Source of the DNA: Thunnus maccoyii
Lineage: Eukaryota; Chordata; Actinopteri; Scombriformes; Scombridae
DNA length: 64,000 bases
Assembly (NCBI RefSeq): GCF_910596095.1
Contig: NC_056550.1
Coordinates: 7,774,501-7,838,500 of the forward strand
Direction of reading: 5' to 3'
The notes under the pieces are model-generated. The model had not been told where the DNA came from and ran no database searches. It worked only from the letters and a program-made list of their open reading frames with translations. A program made the translations under genes and the position numbers. Position 1 is the stretch's first letter. Each line of letters opens with the position of its first letter. Of the stretch, positions 1 to 16,800 are shown piece by piece.

Positions 1-868
1 TGTGGATCGCTCTGCACCGAGGACACACTAAGAATTCATTTGAAGCTGTTTACATCCTGTTAGGTTCACTAAGTATGAATTTAACTTTCTGTTACTTGAG
101 AAAGATTTTTTTTTTTAACTGTAAAAAAAGGATTATTTGCAGGTAGAGATTTTGCTTGTGTTTAGTTTTTTCCTGTTGTTTTATATCACGTCTATACTAT
201 GAAAACGCTTATTTAAAATAATTTATCTTGCATTTAGGAATTAATATTTAATTGAATGTTTCTGATTGTTTGGACTCGATGGCAACAGAATAACTGTTGT
301 TTATCAGTGACAGTGAAGCACAATAATGCTGATGAAAGAACATGTAAATGTGTTTACAGTAAGCATCACTCATACAAACCTTACATGGCCAGTATACTCA
401 TGTGGTGTCATCCCTAAGTCACATGCATTCTGTCATCAAGCCACTAATATTGTCCTCACTGCTCATCACCAACTTAAGTAGTATCAGGAGTGTGTAAATA
501 TTTCATGCTGTACAGTATTTATTGATTTGTTTTATTGTTTGGATTATTTTTATTGTTATATAACCAACAATTGTTTGATCTCTCAGAATATGTGGCTGCT
601 AAAATGGTCATGGCATTCAAATGTAAGCTGCAACTTCACATATTGCAAGAGAAAATGTGAAAATGAATTCTTAACGCTACATGTATCTCGTGTCGTTTAT
701 TCTAACCTCAGTATCTCGAGATTCTGTATTCATTGAAATTGCGCAGACAACCACGTAATAAGAGAGTGGGAGTACGTGGCGCAGGGCGGCGCTGTGTTGC
801 AGCTCCACATCCCCCCCAAAAAAGTGAGCTCCGTTTTCCGCATTGCTGCCGCATCACTCGCTGTTGAC
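1..868. other. Left flank and SMDT1 upstream region, no gene called
   Basis: Positions 1-730 are AT-rich, and I found no convincing exon on either strand. The short open frame at 527-736 looks like chance. From about 740 the sequence becomes GC-richer and leads into the SMDT1 first exon, so 740-868 probably holds the SMDT1 promoter and 5' UTR. The very start could be the 3' UTR of a gene lying to the left, but nothing in the sequence identifies it. Confidence 0.4.
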
Positions 869-1446
869 ATGACGTCGGCTCTCGGTCGTCTGGTCAGGCT
901 GTCGGGCCTCAGAAACGCTCGCTGCTCGCCGCTCTGGACGGGCAGGACCGTGACACCGTGCCGGACAGTCGTGAGCACGTCATCCGGTGCCATTCTGCCC
1001 AAACCCAAGAAGGTGAGTGCTGATTAGAGGCGTCAGAGTGGTGTGTGTAAATTACAGCTCTGTGTTGAGATACAACGCAGGAGAGAAGGGAGTGTCGCTG
1101 AAGGAATAGAATCATGAGTGGAGAAATAGATGGATGTTTGTCTGAGGGCCTCTGATCTGTGTGTACCCCCCAAAAAATGTGTTGATTATAATAAACAGTT
1201 CTACTGCAGTCTTTCTCATAAATATAGTAGAAGTCAATCTTACACAGGCTGCTTGACATGAACTGATTTAGTTGTTTCTATGGTGGGATGTGTGACACTG
1301 GTGAGCAGACCCCCTTCGGCCTTATCCGGATTGCTCTGGTAGTGGTGCCCTTCTTGTATGTGGGGACTCAGATCAGCAAGAACTTTGCAGCGCTGCTGGA
1401 GGAGCACGACATCTTTGTCCCCGAAGACGATGACGACGATGACTGA
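869..1446 (+). CDS. smdt1: Essential MCU regulator (EMRE), mitochondrial; two coding exons
   Basis: EMRE is a single-pass inner-membrane protein that links the calcium uniporter pore MCU to its MICU1/2 gatekeepers. Coding exons are 869-1012 and 1309-1446, with GTGAGT donor at 1013 and a CAG acceptor before 1309, phase 0, giving 93 aa. Residues 1-48 form a basic, acid-poor presequence ending in the conserved PKP motif (ILPKPKK). Residues 51-78 match the family membrane helix (PFLYVGT then SKNFAALL). The protein ends with the diagnostic acidic tail VPEDDDDDD. An in-frame ATG at 776 is also open, but 869 gives a presequence of family-like length (human EMRE is 107 aa). The acceptor could lie 3 nt upstream, adding one Gln. 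Downstream, a CAG/GTATCA donor at 1473 and a CAG acceptor before 2040 indicate a third, non-coding exon. Confidence 0.93.
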
Positions 1447-2039
1447 AGGGTCTGTAGGGCTTCTGGTTATCAGGTATCACTTGGCTGGGAGTTATGGGCT
1501 TCACTGTGAATTGTGGCACCCTTGTTCAGTCTATGTTGAATTGGGATTGGTATGTGCATGTAATGTTCTGTGGCAGCAGTGGTAGGGGAAATTCGCTCTC
1601 AGGGGCCCCAAGCAAGAGGGGGGCCCCTTAACCAGGCCAGACTATATACTGATGCAACATTCATGTACATGCTGAATCAGGATCACCTCTCAACCAGAAC
1701 TGTACTGCAATTCTTTCATTTCATTGTTTTCTTCAGCCCCAGTTCACAACATATCAAATGAATGTGAGAATGAGAAATATTGCTTTAACAAAATGATATG
1801 CTTTCAAAAATCATGTGAATCAGACATTAAAACACACACATCACATCACACATCACTAGCTCAAATACATCAGTAGAGAGCATTTCAGTGCCTTTATGTA
1901 ATTATTGCAGCTGCCAGACATATTTTAGTCAGAATTGAGAAATGGTGTCAGTGTTTGATAGCACATAATGCTACTTAAAATAGGATGCAGGCATACATTT
2001 TTAAAAAGGCACCACTCACACTCTTTCTTTCCTCCACAG

Positions 2040-2255
2040 GTTGTCTTGTCTTGTCAAATCCACTGAGGACGAGTCTGAGCCTCTGAGCACATGAATGCCT
2101 TCCTCCAGTTCCCTCTGCTGTGTTCTTAAGTTGTCTTTGCTGGCACTGGATTCAGGGTTTTTGCTGTTATCGACACTGCAATAGGGCTGTCCCAGGTTGA
2201 ATATTGTACTATATTTGCATGCACTAATAAAGTCTTAATAAAAGGGAATGACAAT
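2040..2255 (+). other. smdt1: SMDT1 3' UTR exon with polyadenylation signals
   Basis: A pyrimidine-rich tract and CAG acceptor precede 2040. Two AATAAA signals follow at 2226-2231 and 2237-2242, so transcription of SMDT1 most likely ends near 2255. The stop codon (1444-1446) lies only 27 nt before the exon 2 donor. That is inside the roughly 50-nt limit usually needed to avoid nonsense-mediated decay, so a last non-coding exon is compatible with a stable mRNA. The end point is inferred. Confidence 0.6.
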
Positions 2256-2269
2256 CTTAAAATGCAACA

Positions 2270-3812
<1,543 letters not shown>

Positions 3813-4068
3813 TAATCAGTAGTTTGGTGTGAGTTGGTGGCATTTGTACACTCATAAAACAGCATCACACAATCAGTCAAAGTGCACTGGTGTTTGTTTA
3901 CGTAATGTTCTATTTTCACTGTATATACACCTGACTGATTGATCCTGAATAAAAAAAGACACAACCATAGTAATGTGAGAGTTACGTGTGTATTTACAGT
4001 AAAGGGGAACATCTGTCACACTGGACACAGGCAAAGTGGGGTCAAAGGTAAGCAAAAATCTACACAGT

Positions 4069-6300
<2,232 letters not shown>

Positions 6301-6315
6301 TTCTATTAACCTTAT

Positions 6316-6321
6316 TTTATT
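6316..6321 (-). terminator. triobp: Candidate TRIOBP polyadenylation signal
   Basis: TTTATT on the + strand reads as AATAAA on the minus strand, 1.16 kb beyond the TRIOBP stop codon. The intervening 6322-7477 is AT-rich and non-coding, consistent with a 3' UTR. No closer canonical signal was preferred, but nearer weak signals may be used. This is an inference from position. Confidence 0.4.
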
Positions 6322-7477
6322 GATTGCAAAAAGTGTATAATTTACAAAGATGATACAGGATCTACAGAACATTAAATATATATTTTTTCAAAAGGTAGGT
6401 AGATAAGTCAATGTATCACAATACATACGGTCAATAAAAAATTGGCTCATCAACGCAACACCTGTCATTCATTGTGGTGACGGCACATATAGGCCAGTAA
6501 TGATCAGGGGAGACTGGAAGCTTGATTTTTAGACAGTTCCTGCTTCTCAGTCATGGTTTTAAAAAAAAAAATCCGTGATGCGGGACAACATTCATTCAAC
6601 AGCTTCTACAAGCATCACAAAAGAAAGTTGAGCCTGAATTTGCTTATACATAATCACTTCAACTTCCAAATCAGCATGCCTGGAATTAGAAACCTTTGCT
6701 GTTTTGTCCTGTATTAATCCCAATATTTATATTTTATATATTTCATATTCACAAAGAAAACATCATATAAGCACAGGTAAAAAAAAAAAATTACAGCAAA
6801 TGATAAGCTCCCATTTCAAAAGAACCGTGTGCCCCTTTCAGGGAGTAAACATGACTCAAAAGCTGTACAACATACCAAACTGTGATGACACTAACTCTTC
6901 TGTAACTGTGTTGATTCCTGGTGTCTCAGGCAGTAGACACAGACGCAATGAGAAGTTTATCCAATAAAAAAAGCTGATACAGTATGAACTCTATCTACAA
7001 TACCTGATAAAAAATGTCATCAACAAATATTCCAGTTTTCAGACCAGATGCGCACTCATACATGTTTGCATTCACAAAAGCAAAAGCCACAATAAAAAAA
7101 TGAAAAGTGCAGTTTTATATATCATGTGTGGCCCAGTGTAATGAAACCAGCTAATAGCTACTCTATGCTGCTCATTGGCAGAATGATTGAAACTAAGGCA
7201 CTATCATGGTCTCCACACAGCCAGAACTATACAAGTCCAACAATCATCTCTTCGGCTTTTCTGTATCTGTTTTTGATTCAGTCACCATGGTGCAGACACG
7301 CCTGCAAAACAAAAAACACAGAAAACGAAAAAAAAAATGAACTGAAATATAAATTTCGAAAATCTCCATAGGGACAGTTGTTGACTTGATGACTTTTCAT
7401 GCCATTTCTCCGCCTGTTTTACATCGGTTCACACCTGTCTCTGTGTCTGCTAGAGCATCAGTACCAGCAGCAGGTTC

Positions 7478-7816
7478 TCAGTGGTCCAGGCTGTTACCCA
7501 GCTTTTGCCCCTCCTGCAGAGCAGCCATGGCCAGCCTCAAGTGCTCCTTTAGACTCTGGATCTCTCGCTCACTCCGGCCCTTCATCCCGCTCAGCTCCTC
7601 ATGCACTTCTGTATATCGCTCACACGCCAGCCGTTTCTCCTGCAATCAAATCTGTTTTCAGTTTTTGGACTTTTTCTCTAATCTTTGATTTTTGGTGAAA
7701 TATTGGATCATTTGAACATTTATTGATATGAAATCATGTGAGAACTTTACTTAAGTACAGTACTTGAGTAAATGTACTTAGTTTCTTTCCACCACTCACT
7801 CACTCACTCTCTCTCA

Positions 7817-7889
<73 letters not shown>

Positions 7890-10800
7890 CCGTGTTAAGA
7901 AACTGCAGTTCGTTCCTTAGACAGCTGATCTCCTTGTGTAAGTACTCTATCTCGTTTTCTTTCACCCTGAGAAGGACCTGGGAGAAAAACAATAGTGTGG
8001 TTATCATTTGCTGCCAAAAAGAAAGAAAACAAAAACAGACATATACAACATCTTTTTATGGCCCTAAATCCTTATAATTATCATTTGAGTCCAACAAAAA
8101 CACAGTAATTGTGTTCTGGCTGATTTATGATAGGAACAGTGGGTGTTCTCTGTAATTCACACAGTAAATAAAGTAACTTGGGCTTTTGGCCAATTACTGT
8201 TTATCATGACAATCTCTTTGTATTCTGAAAACAACAACACCAGTTTAGTAACCAGAATGAGTGTAAATAAAATGATAAGCACATCATGTTATGTTTTACA
8301 TAACAAAACCATAACATAACACCAATTTAATTTAAATGTACACAGCATCAGATGAACTACACACAGGTACCTCTGTACAATCACAGGCTAACGTCAATCT
8401 GATTTTCTTTTATCCAATTTTAAGATGAGAATCCAAATTAGCACATCGTATTTGTTTCTTGGTTAATTGGAGGCAGTCAGAGAGAGCTGGTTGCGTTTTC
8501 AGGTAACTCCTTACGTATTTGTCCACAATTATAAATGTTGACTACAGTCAGAGTCTGAGTACAGTTTACAGTATTAGAACCTTTACCTCTAGTTCACAGG
8601 GCGTCCTGACTTTGTTGTCCTCTGAGCCCTGATCTGTGATGGTAGATTGTATACGGCTGATCTCTTCCGTCAAACGGGCCTTTAAGTCCTGCAAAAGAAA
8701 ATATTTTATCTCTAGCATTTTGAATTTTGAACACTGGTTGGCATACATTTGCAGACAATGGTTTAATAGTCTTACATGGGGACTCCACACTTCCTTTTTT
8801 ACTGCATCACCACAAAACAGCAGCATGTCAGCAACTTTACTGTGCTTGCATAGTGCAAAATAACAAATACTGTGTGAGACCTCTCACCTGTCCCTGATTA
8901 TACGCAGTGTTCAAGGGATGGACAGAATAATGGTTCAGACTAAATCTGGAACCAGGCTTTTTAAAAATGATCTAAATTAAAACATTTACAATTACAGTCA
9001 GTAAAAATATCATGCATATAAAGAATTACACCTGCCAGCGCAACATAGAGGAGAAATATCTTCCATTTAGACTTATTTAAGACTTTAAAGATAAAAGACT
9101 GCTGTATCACTTTTCCCGTTCTTATGTGTACATATTTCTAATCTGCTGATAACTCACCTGGTTCTCTTTTCTCAGCTGCTCCATATCTCTCTCCTTGCGG
9201 CTGATCTCCCTCTCTCTCTCAGCGTTGTTCTGCTCAGCTCGGTTCAGTTCCAGACACTTCTGAGAGTAGCGCTCAGACAGTCCGGCCAGCTCTCTCTGTA
9301 AGGCTTGACTTTCTGCCCTGCGGAAATGTAATGAAAACACATAAAACTGTGTTCATGTTGGCTCCTCAGTGAACTAAACTGAAGACATAACAACTGCGAT
9401 GCTGCAGCTTCACATCTGCTTGATGACAGACGGTGTGTCACATCATCTGCTTTCATTTTACTACAAGAGCAGCAAAAATGACATATTGACAGGAAACAAC
9501 TATAAAATTCAACATGTATTTAACATACAAAATAATCAAGCTCAGAATTAGAGAAGTACTTTATGTCACAGCAGTGCTCTGGTGAGACCAGCTCTTCTTG
9601 TTTGTACATCATGTACAAACAACCAAAGTTAACATGCTAGCTTCTTTATTCTGCTCTGCACTTACTGAATACTTCTAAAGCATTTAAAGTGTAATATTAC
9701 ATAATACATATTATATTTAAGTATGTATCATATTTAATAATGGCAACAAGCTATAAAAAAGTATATGGGTGTTTTTCCATTTTCATGAGGCAAGTATTTC
9801 CTACTGTGGTTTTAAACCGTTTCACTGCTCATGACCAATAACCACAAAAATAAGGAATAGAATGCAAAGAGCGAAAATCGCAGAGTAGGCAACACAGATA
9901 AGCCCTAAAATGCAGGTTCCAGTCGCAGCCACTGAGACAGCGTTGTGTCAAAGGCCTTGTGAAGCTTACAAAGGAAAACTAATCCATGACCAAATTCTTC
10001 TACATTCCTTAAGTGCCTGACAGGACCCAGTGGCCACTGTGGTAATGGCCTTGCTTAGACAAGGAACCCTGGTTTGCCTGAAGTCTGCAAATTCCAGCCT
10101 TTATTTCACAGAAAATCTGCTTGTGGCCAACTAGCTCCTACTTAAAAGCACAAGAGAGCTATTCACATAAATTACAAATATTGGCCTGCACTGACTGAGA
10201 CTGAGCTATGCTACAACCAATCATTTATTTCCAGGGCAATATATTGTGTAAGTGCTAACAACAATAGGCTGGGAGGACAGGAGTTCTTGTACAAAGTGGA
10301 AGAACTCCAGCATGTATTTTTGTAATTTAGCATGCAAGCAACTATGTAGCTTTAGATTATCACTCAAACAAATCAAAACACATGGTTGTTTCTTCTAAAC
10401 TGATAGTGATGTTAAGGACTCTGTGTCATGCTAACAGACATACAAACTGGTTGATTGTGTTGCTGCTCAGTTTCATGTGCCCACAAGTATCTGGGTGGCC
10501 GGTGTACGTTCTCTATAATACAGCAAAAAATGATTTGAAGTTACTTACTGTTGTTGGGCTCGCAAAGAATGTGAGTCTAGTACTCCGCTGCTTAGCCTCT
10601 TGACTTTCTCAACCTCTCTCTCCAGTTCCTCTTTGTGTTTCTTCTTCAAAGCCTCCATTACTGAAAAACAAGCATGACACAACTTCGACATGATCTTCTG
10701 GTAACTGATAACGGCACATAAAAGATTTTGCCTGATCGGAGAAGCTCAGGGTGGTAAAAGAAATCAAGATCAACTGAGAACAGCTCTGAAGAAAACAGTT

Positions 10801-13800
10801 CAATGTGAACACCAGAAATGTGTTAACCTACATTAAAAAAAGACAGGATTTATATAGAATGCTAAGATATAACGGTCAATTTAAGATAAGTGCGTATTAT
10901 GTATATTCTAAGATTAAATGCCAAATTATATGATTCACATGCATTCAACACCTTAACATGAAAGTGGAATGATGACACTAGAGGAGAGTATAAAGGTCCT
11001 GCTGGTAATGCTTTCTATATGATTTTGCTCAGTGTAGTTTAACAAGAAAAATAACCAGAGGACAATCATAAGAATCCGTACCTATAATACTCTAATACTA
11101 CAATAAAACCTTTAGTTCACAGTGAACTCTATTTGACCTTTGCCCCCAACCCGGATCTGACAAATTATCCTTATCATGTTACCCTCCCAATGACTACCCA
11201 TTTAATAGCGCAGTAAAAGTTATATTTAGCACTCTTAACACCTTCTCATATTTTATTAGTAAAATTATCTTCTCAGTTGAGTAATTACACAATCATTTTG
11301 GTCTTGAGACCTTCTTCCCTGTCTGGTCTGCTGACCTCGTGCTGTGTCCTGGGTCTCCTCCAGCAACAGCCTGTTCTTCTCCTTCTCCAGCTCCTTGATC
11401 TGACGGTCGTGCTGCTTCTGCAGCTCCTCAAGCGCTTGTCGATGAGCACGTTCCATGGCTGCCAGGCTGCGGCCGCAGGGGGCCTCAGGGCCACAGCCGC
11501 CCCGCAACCCCCCTCCTCCTCTCCCTCCCACTCCTCCTCTTCCCACCTGTTGTAGTTGCTCCAGCTGTTGCCTCAGTGACGCCACCTGAGAAAAGACGAA
11601 GATGGAGGTAAAGCCCACTGACAGACAGAAGTCGACCAATTTAACATTTATATGTGATGAGCATGTTTACATGAGATGGTACAAAAGCTGGTGTTGGCAG
11701 TGAAAGACGAGCAGTGATAGAAATATACGTTTTTTTTGGGTAGCTAACAGTGAGGTACGACTCTATGCTTTATCACCAGTAGGAATAATTCATTCAAACT
11801 CACTGACTTGTACATAGAATAAACTAAATGAATACTTCAGTCAAATCAATGAATCGGTTGCAGTGTCCCACTGTCAACACAAGATCTACACATGATCATA
11901 GACAGAACCACTAAGCACCAGCATCAGCCATCGTTCTTTTATGGATAGCTGGGTGATGCTAACACCCACTGCACTACCACCTTGGACCTTGTGCACTGTT
12001 TGAATTTTACAGCTGTTGGTAGGTTCAAAGTTCAAATTATTTGAACTTTAACCCCACTTACTTCTGACCTTTCAAAGCCTGTCTAAATAGATTCTACCTA
12101 TAGATGAAGCTTACACATCAAGAAAGCATCTGAGTTTCCTTACACTGTAATAATATTAATTAGTAAAAAAAGAAGCACAAAGGCTTCTCTTTAACATGAA
12201 TTTAGCAGTTGTCTTTATATATATCATATAAACTGTCTGGCCCTTTGGTGCAGCTCAGCCTGTGTATCATATCTAGACAGCATTATTGTCAGAGACAGCA
12301 AACATAGGTGCAAACCAAAACAAGCAGATCACTGCACACAGAGATTCAGGTAGGAGTTTCAACAGTATTTCCCATATCGCTATCTGTATTCTTCCCAGGC
12401 TACTGATCCATTTTTTATTTTTTATTTGCATATTTTAGATGGAAAACACTGCTGAAAAGCAGAGGCAAGTCAGAAGAACAGTGACTCAAGTGTTAAAAGG
12501 CAGAAACAAGAAATGTTTACTTCATCCGGGCAGATGAAGGGTTAATTTGCATTTTATTTAATTTGCAAATTGGAAAATCATCGCCATGCACTACCTCCCT
12601 CTGCAGCGCCTCACTGGCTGACTGGCTGGAAGACCGTATCCCCACTGCTGGTAAGGAACTCATCTCCTTTAACGGCATGCGTTCAAACTCAGCCCACTTT
12701 TTCTCTATTTCATCCTCCATGCGTGGCCTTTGGTTCATTCCTACGCCAGTGCCCTTCCTGGACAGCACAGCCTCCCACTGGCTGCTTGTGGTGTCTCTGG
12801 TCCTCTCCTCCTGCCACTGGCTTTGCTCCCTCCCCTGCCCCTCTCCTGCTTCTCTCTGACTGGCTGGCAGAGGGCTGGAAGAGGCAGGAACGGGGGACAG
12901 CTCAACATAGTCAAACGTACGATGAGAGGGAGGGGCGGAGGTCGGTGCTTCTGACTGAACATCAGCATGACGAGATGATGGGCGACGTGAAGACAGTAGA
13001 AAGCGAGTGTGGGAGTTTTCTTTGTCACTGCTGCTGTCAGGCAATCTAGAGAAAATTTGAGACAAAAAAAGCTCAGTGCAATCAAAAAGAAAGAAAGAAA
13101 AGAAACATCCGACTCTAATCAAATAAAGAAGTGATTAATGGATCAATCACAAATTCATCAAGGATGATAAAATAAGTAAATCAACAGCATAAAAAGCCTC
13201 ACAGCACAGCTGCTGGTGAGTCATTATGAAAAAAGTAATCAATGAAACTCTACAACAGGCAAAATATACAGCGACTGATACTCTTCAGGGGCAAAGTTGC
13301 CTGGTGAACGTGACTAACAGCCTCTTATCTAACTGCATTTAACCAAGGCCGAACTGCAGCAAGACCTGAAATGTGCAAATCGAGAATGCTGAGGCAACCA
13401 ATCTTAAAACAATACGCAGCAAGCACCTCAAAACATGTGGACTAAAGCACATGACCTCCCTAGGTGTTGCTCTTCGGGGCAAGAAGTTGCAAGTTACAAT
13501 TATTGCTATATCGATTCATTAGTTTATTTTTGAATCAATCAACTCTTGCATTATTACATTTTTTTAAACATATCTTTATTATTAATTATGCAATCATTAC
13601 GTCTTATTCATATATACACAGATTTTACAGCACCAGATCCCTCTGAAAACGTCCCTCCTGTAACACAGTCCCTCCAAAACTGTACATGTAGCACAGTACA
13701 GCCTTAGTTCACAAGCATGGTGGGATATCATAAATAAAAATACAGACAACAAAGCCTCCCTTCAGCATACGTAATCAAGGAATGGAGATATTCATGGGTA

Positions 13801-16800
13801 AAAGGTTGAATATTGACTTAGGCCATTCTAAGGCTGTTGTGGCTTATTTGAAATCCATTTTAGTAATATGCTTTTACCTGCATTCAGCAATTTTTTTCTG
13901 TAAGTTCCCTTGATTTGTAGGTGTGGCATTCCTAACAGAAGGCATACTGGCTCCAAATCCAATTCTTTAATTGAAAACTAAATTTAGCTTTGAAACTACT
14001 TTCACTCAGAAATCCTGAATATGTACACAAGTCCATAAGTCCACTACCAACCTCCTTAATACACTTAATACACAGAGTCCACTTCTTTGGGTCCATCTTA
14101 TATCTGAGTTGAGGCGATATCTGAAGGCGATGCAGCAACCTGAACTGTAGTTCCTTTGCTCTATTACATATGTCTATGATATTAGTATACTCCCATGTAC
14201 CTGAACCAAGGTCTTGAGCCCATGTTTGCATCGTTTACTTTACTGGACTTGTAAAGGGCCTCATAGCAGTGTCCTACTATAAACTTATTGCTATGTATTT
14301 TATAAAGTAATTGCTCAGTTGAGTATAAAAAAACTCTTTTTGAACAATGGTTGAGCAACGTTTTATAGGTGTACCATGACTCTAAATCATTTTTTTGGTT
14401 AAAAACTGCATTTGAACTTCAGTATTTTGTTCATGTGGGACAACCTTCTTGTCACAACCGGTTTCACACTAACTGGCACTCCTCTATTTCCATGATTACA
14501 CAAAACACTGCAGTACACTATACACAACACTAATGAAAACCATTAAGTTAAGCTGTGAAGCTGGGCTACTACACGCTAAATTTTACTTTGCCTACTTTAG
14601 ATTAGAATCACAATGTAGGAAAATGTAGATATCAAGATCAAACTCAGTATCTGCAGATAATCAATATTGAAAGTTGCAATCAGGCAATCCTGATAAAGTG
14701 AGTGATAAAACAACAGTCAGAGGAGCCAACTGACAGAAACGGAAAAAAACAAGTAAATACTTGACTTCATTAAGGTGTTTTAACATTAATTTAATTTGCA
14801 ATTATCAGTTGTAAAAATGTAATTTGTTCAGTTTGTGTCAATAAACCAGCACTACTGCTTACTTTAACTGTGATCATAAGAAGTCAAGACTGACTGACCT
14901 GCGAATCAACTTGCTCAAAAATGACAAATTTCATATATTAGCCTGTGTAAAACATATTCAACTTGTAATCTAGACATTTTAGGTGACAAATGCTTTTTTA
15001 CCTCCGATTAACTATTTGCTTATATTCATTAAAGATCTTATATTTAACATTTCTGATGACACTTACTGTGTGAGGTCTGGTGAGCTGCTGGGCCGGACAC
15101 ACTTCTTTAAAACCTCTATCCAGTTCCGCCTGATCCCAGCTGTCATGGCAGACAGTGTGAACAGAGCCTCCCGTGTCTGGAGAACAAAAGAGGAAGCAGG
15201 TTAAGGAGACACAAAGATGTGACAGAATTGGGATGAGATGAAGATGATAAAGAAAAATAGAAAGAAGAAGTATATATAGAGAGAGAAGTGGAGGAGAAAC
15301 TGACAAAGAGAGAAAGAGATGTGAGTCATGATAACGGAGGAACAAGAAAATTGAGAGCGGGTGTGGTCGATGCTGATAAGGAGGGAAGGGATGAATATAC
15401 ACAAGAACATCAGTTACATACACAGTTTATGACAGAGTTTGATACTCACCTGTATCTGAAACCCATAGTTCTTCCCCACATCAAACTCAGACACCTTCAC
15501 GCAGGATTTGAGGTCGATCTCACCGTCCAAGTCATCTTTCTGTACAGAAAAGAGAACAACACTTTCAAACTGTGTGTATTTCTCTTCCCCTTTTCTATTG
15601 TCATAAATGATACAATATGTCTGTTTATGCTTGAAATGCTCAGATGTCTAATTAAAAAAATACCTCCTCTGCACTCGAGTCTCTGTAGTACTTCAGCCCA
15701 GCATCAGTCAAAACAAACCAGTGTTTCTTCCACTAAAGAAACACAGATGTCGGTTAATCCAAGACTAAACAGAGATCAACAACTCTGAAGTCAATTTGTG
15801 AAAAATGTCACAACATTACAATGATAATATCTAGGACTCTATGACCAAATAGAGAATTATTGACACTTGAGGCCCCATGTTAAACCGCAGACCTACAGTG
15901 ATGGGTGATGTGTGAAGTGAGAGGCGCATTCATTCGAGCATATCATTCAAAGAGAGGAGACACCTGTTGTGCCTTAAGCCACCACATTATTACTGTGATA
16001 ACAAGGATAATCTGCCGCTATCGCCTTACACACAACCTTTCTCATTAGGAATGGGGGGGGGAAGGAGGGAAGAGGGGGTAGTGAAGAAGGAGGGAGAGGA
16101 GGATGTGACTTGCTTTACTGTACTTTACCTCTCCGAATTCGTCCAGTTTCGACATCCATCCCTTCTTGAAGTTGAGGAGGTCGGGCTGCGAGGCAGAGAG
16201 TATACAGAGTCACGTTCACTGACCTTCATCTGAATGCTTGACACAACTGTTACAAATACAGAAGTTGAGGGAAGGAACTCTGTGTCTTTTTTTGTTGTTG
16301 TTGTTCAGCCCTTTATCACATACAAGTCTCAAAGGATTTAACAGAGGAGAAGAAAAACAGAGAAAGATATTACAAACCAAAAAACAACAGAAACAAAGCA
16401 CACTATAAGGGTGGGGCAATACTAAACATAATGATATCTCTCCTCAAGAAACCACACATCACCACAGGTTTATTTTATCATTGTACAACAATGCTGCTGA
16501 CCTATTTTACCACAAAGGCCTTGAACCAGTTTCTACTATGGAGAAACTTAAAAATTCATGCAGAAACTGGTAAAGTTGGTAGTGTTCTGTTGTAATCACA
16601 AGACAAAATATCTGAAACTATGTTTTGGAACACATGCATATGTTTAGGTCACTAAACTATCTGATGTTTTAGTCCAATTTTATCACTTAATATTTAAGGA
16701 TATTCAATGATAATATTCAACAAAGTCCTTTGTTATTAATGTTTATGTAACAGGGTGCACTGCAGCATACCAGATAAATGAAAAAAAGGGGCAAGGGTTG

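Noticed and set aside
1-730. A coding exon of the gene to the left of SMDT1
   Set aside because: A neighbour such as PHETA2 would be expected from human gene order, but none of the three + frames resembles it and no splice acceptor is convincing.
7772-8077. Open frames of about 100 and 67 codons over the CA repeat
   Set aside because: They consist mostly of alternating residues from the microsatellite. The real coding sequence here is only the TRIOBP exon at 7891-7977.
12563-13085. Several overlapping + and - strand frames of about 100-160 codons
   Set aside because: They are shadows of the GC-rich TRIOBP exon at 12595-13045, whose correct frame joins both neighbours in phase.
15288-15788. 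A 166-codon + strand frame
   Set aside because: It lies opposite two PH-domain exons of TRIOBP and their intron, and its translation resembles no protein.
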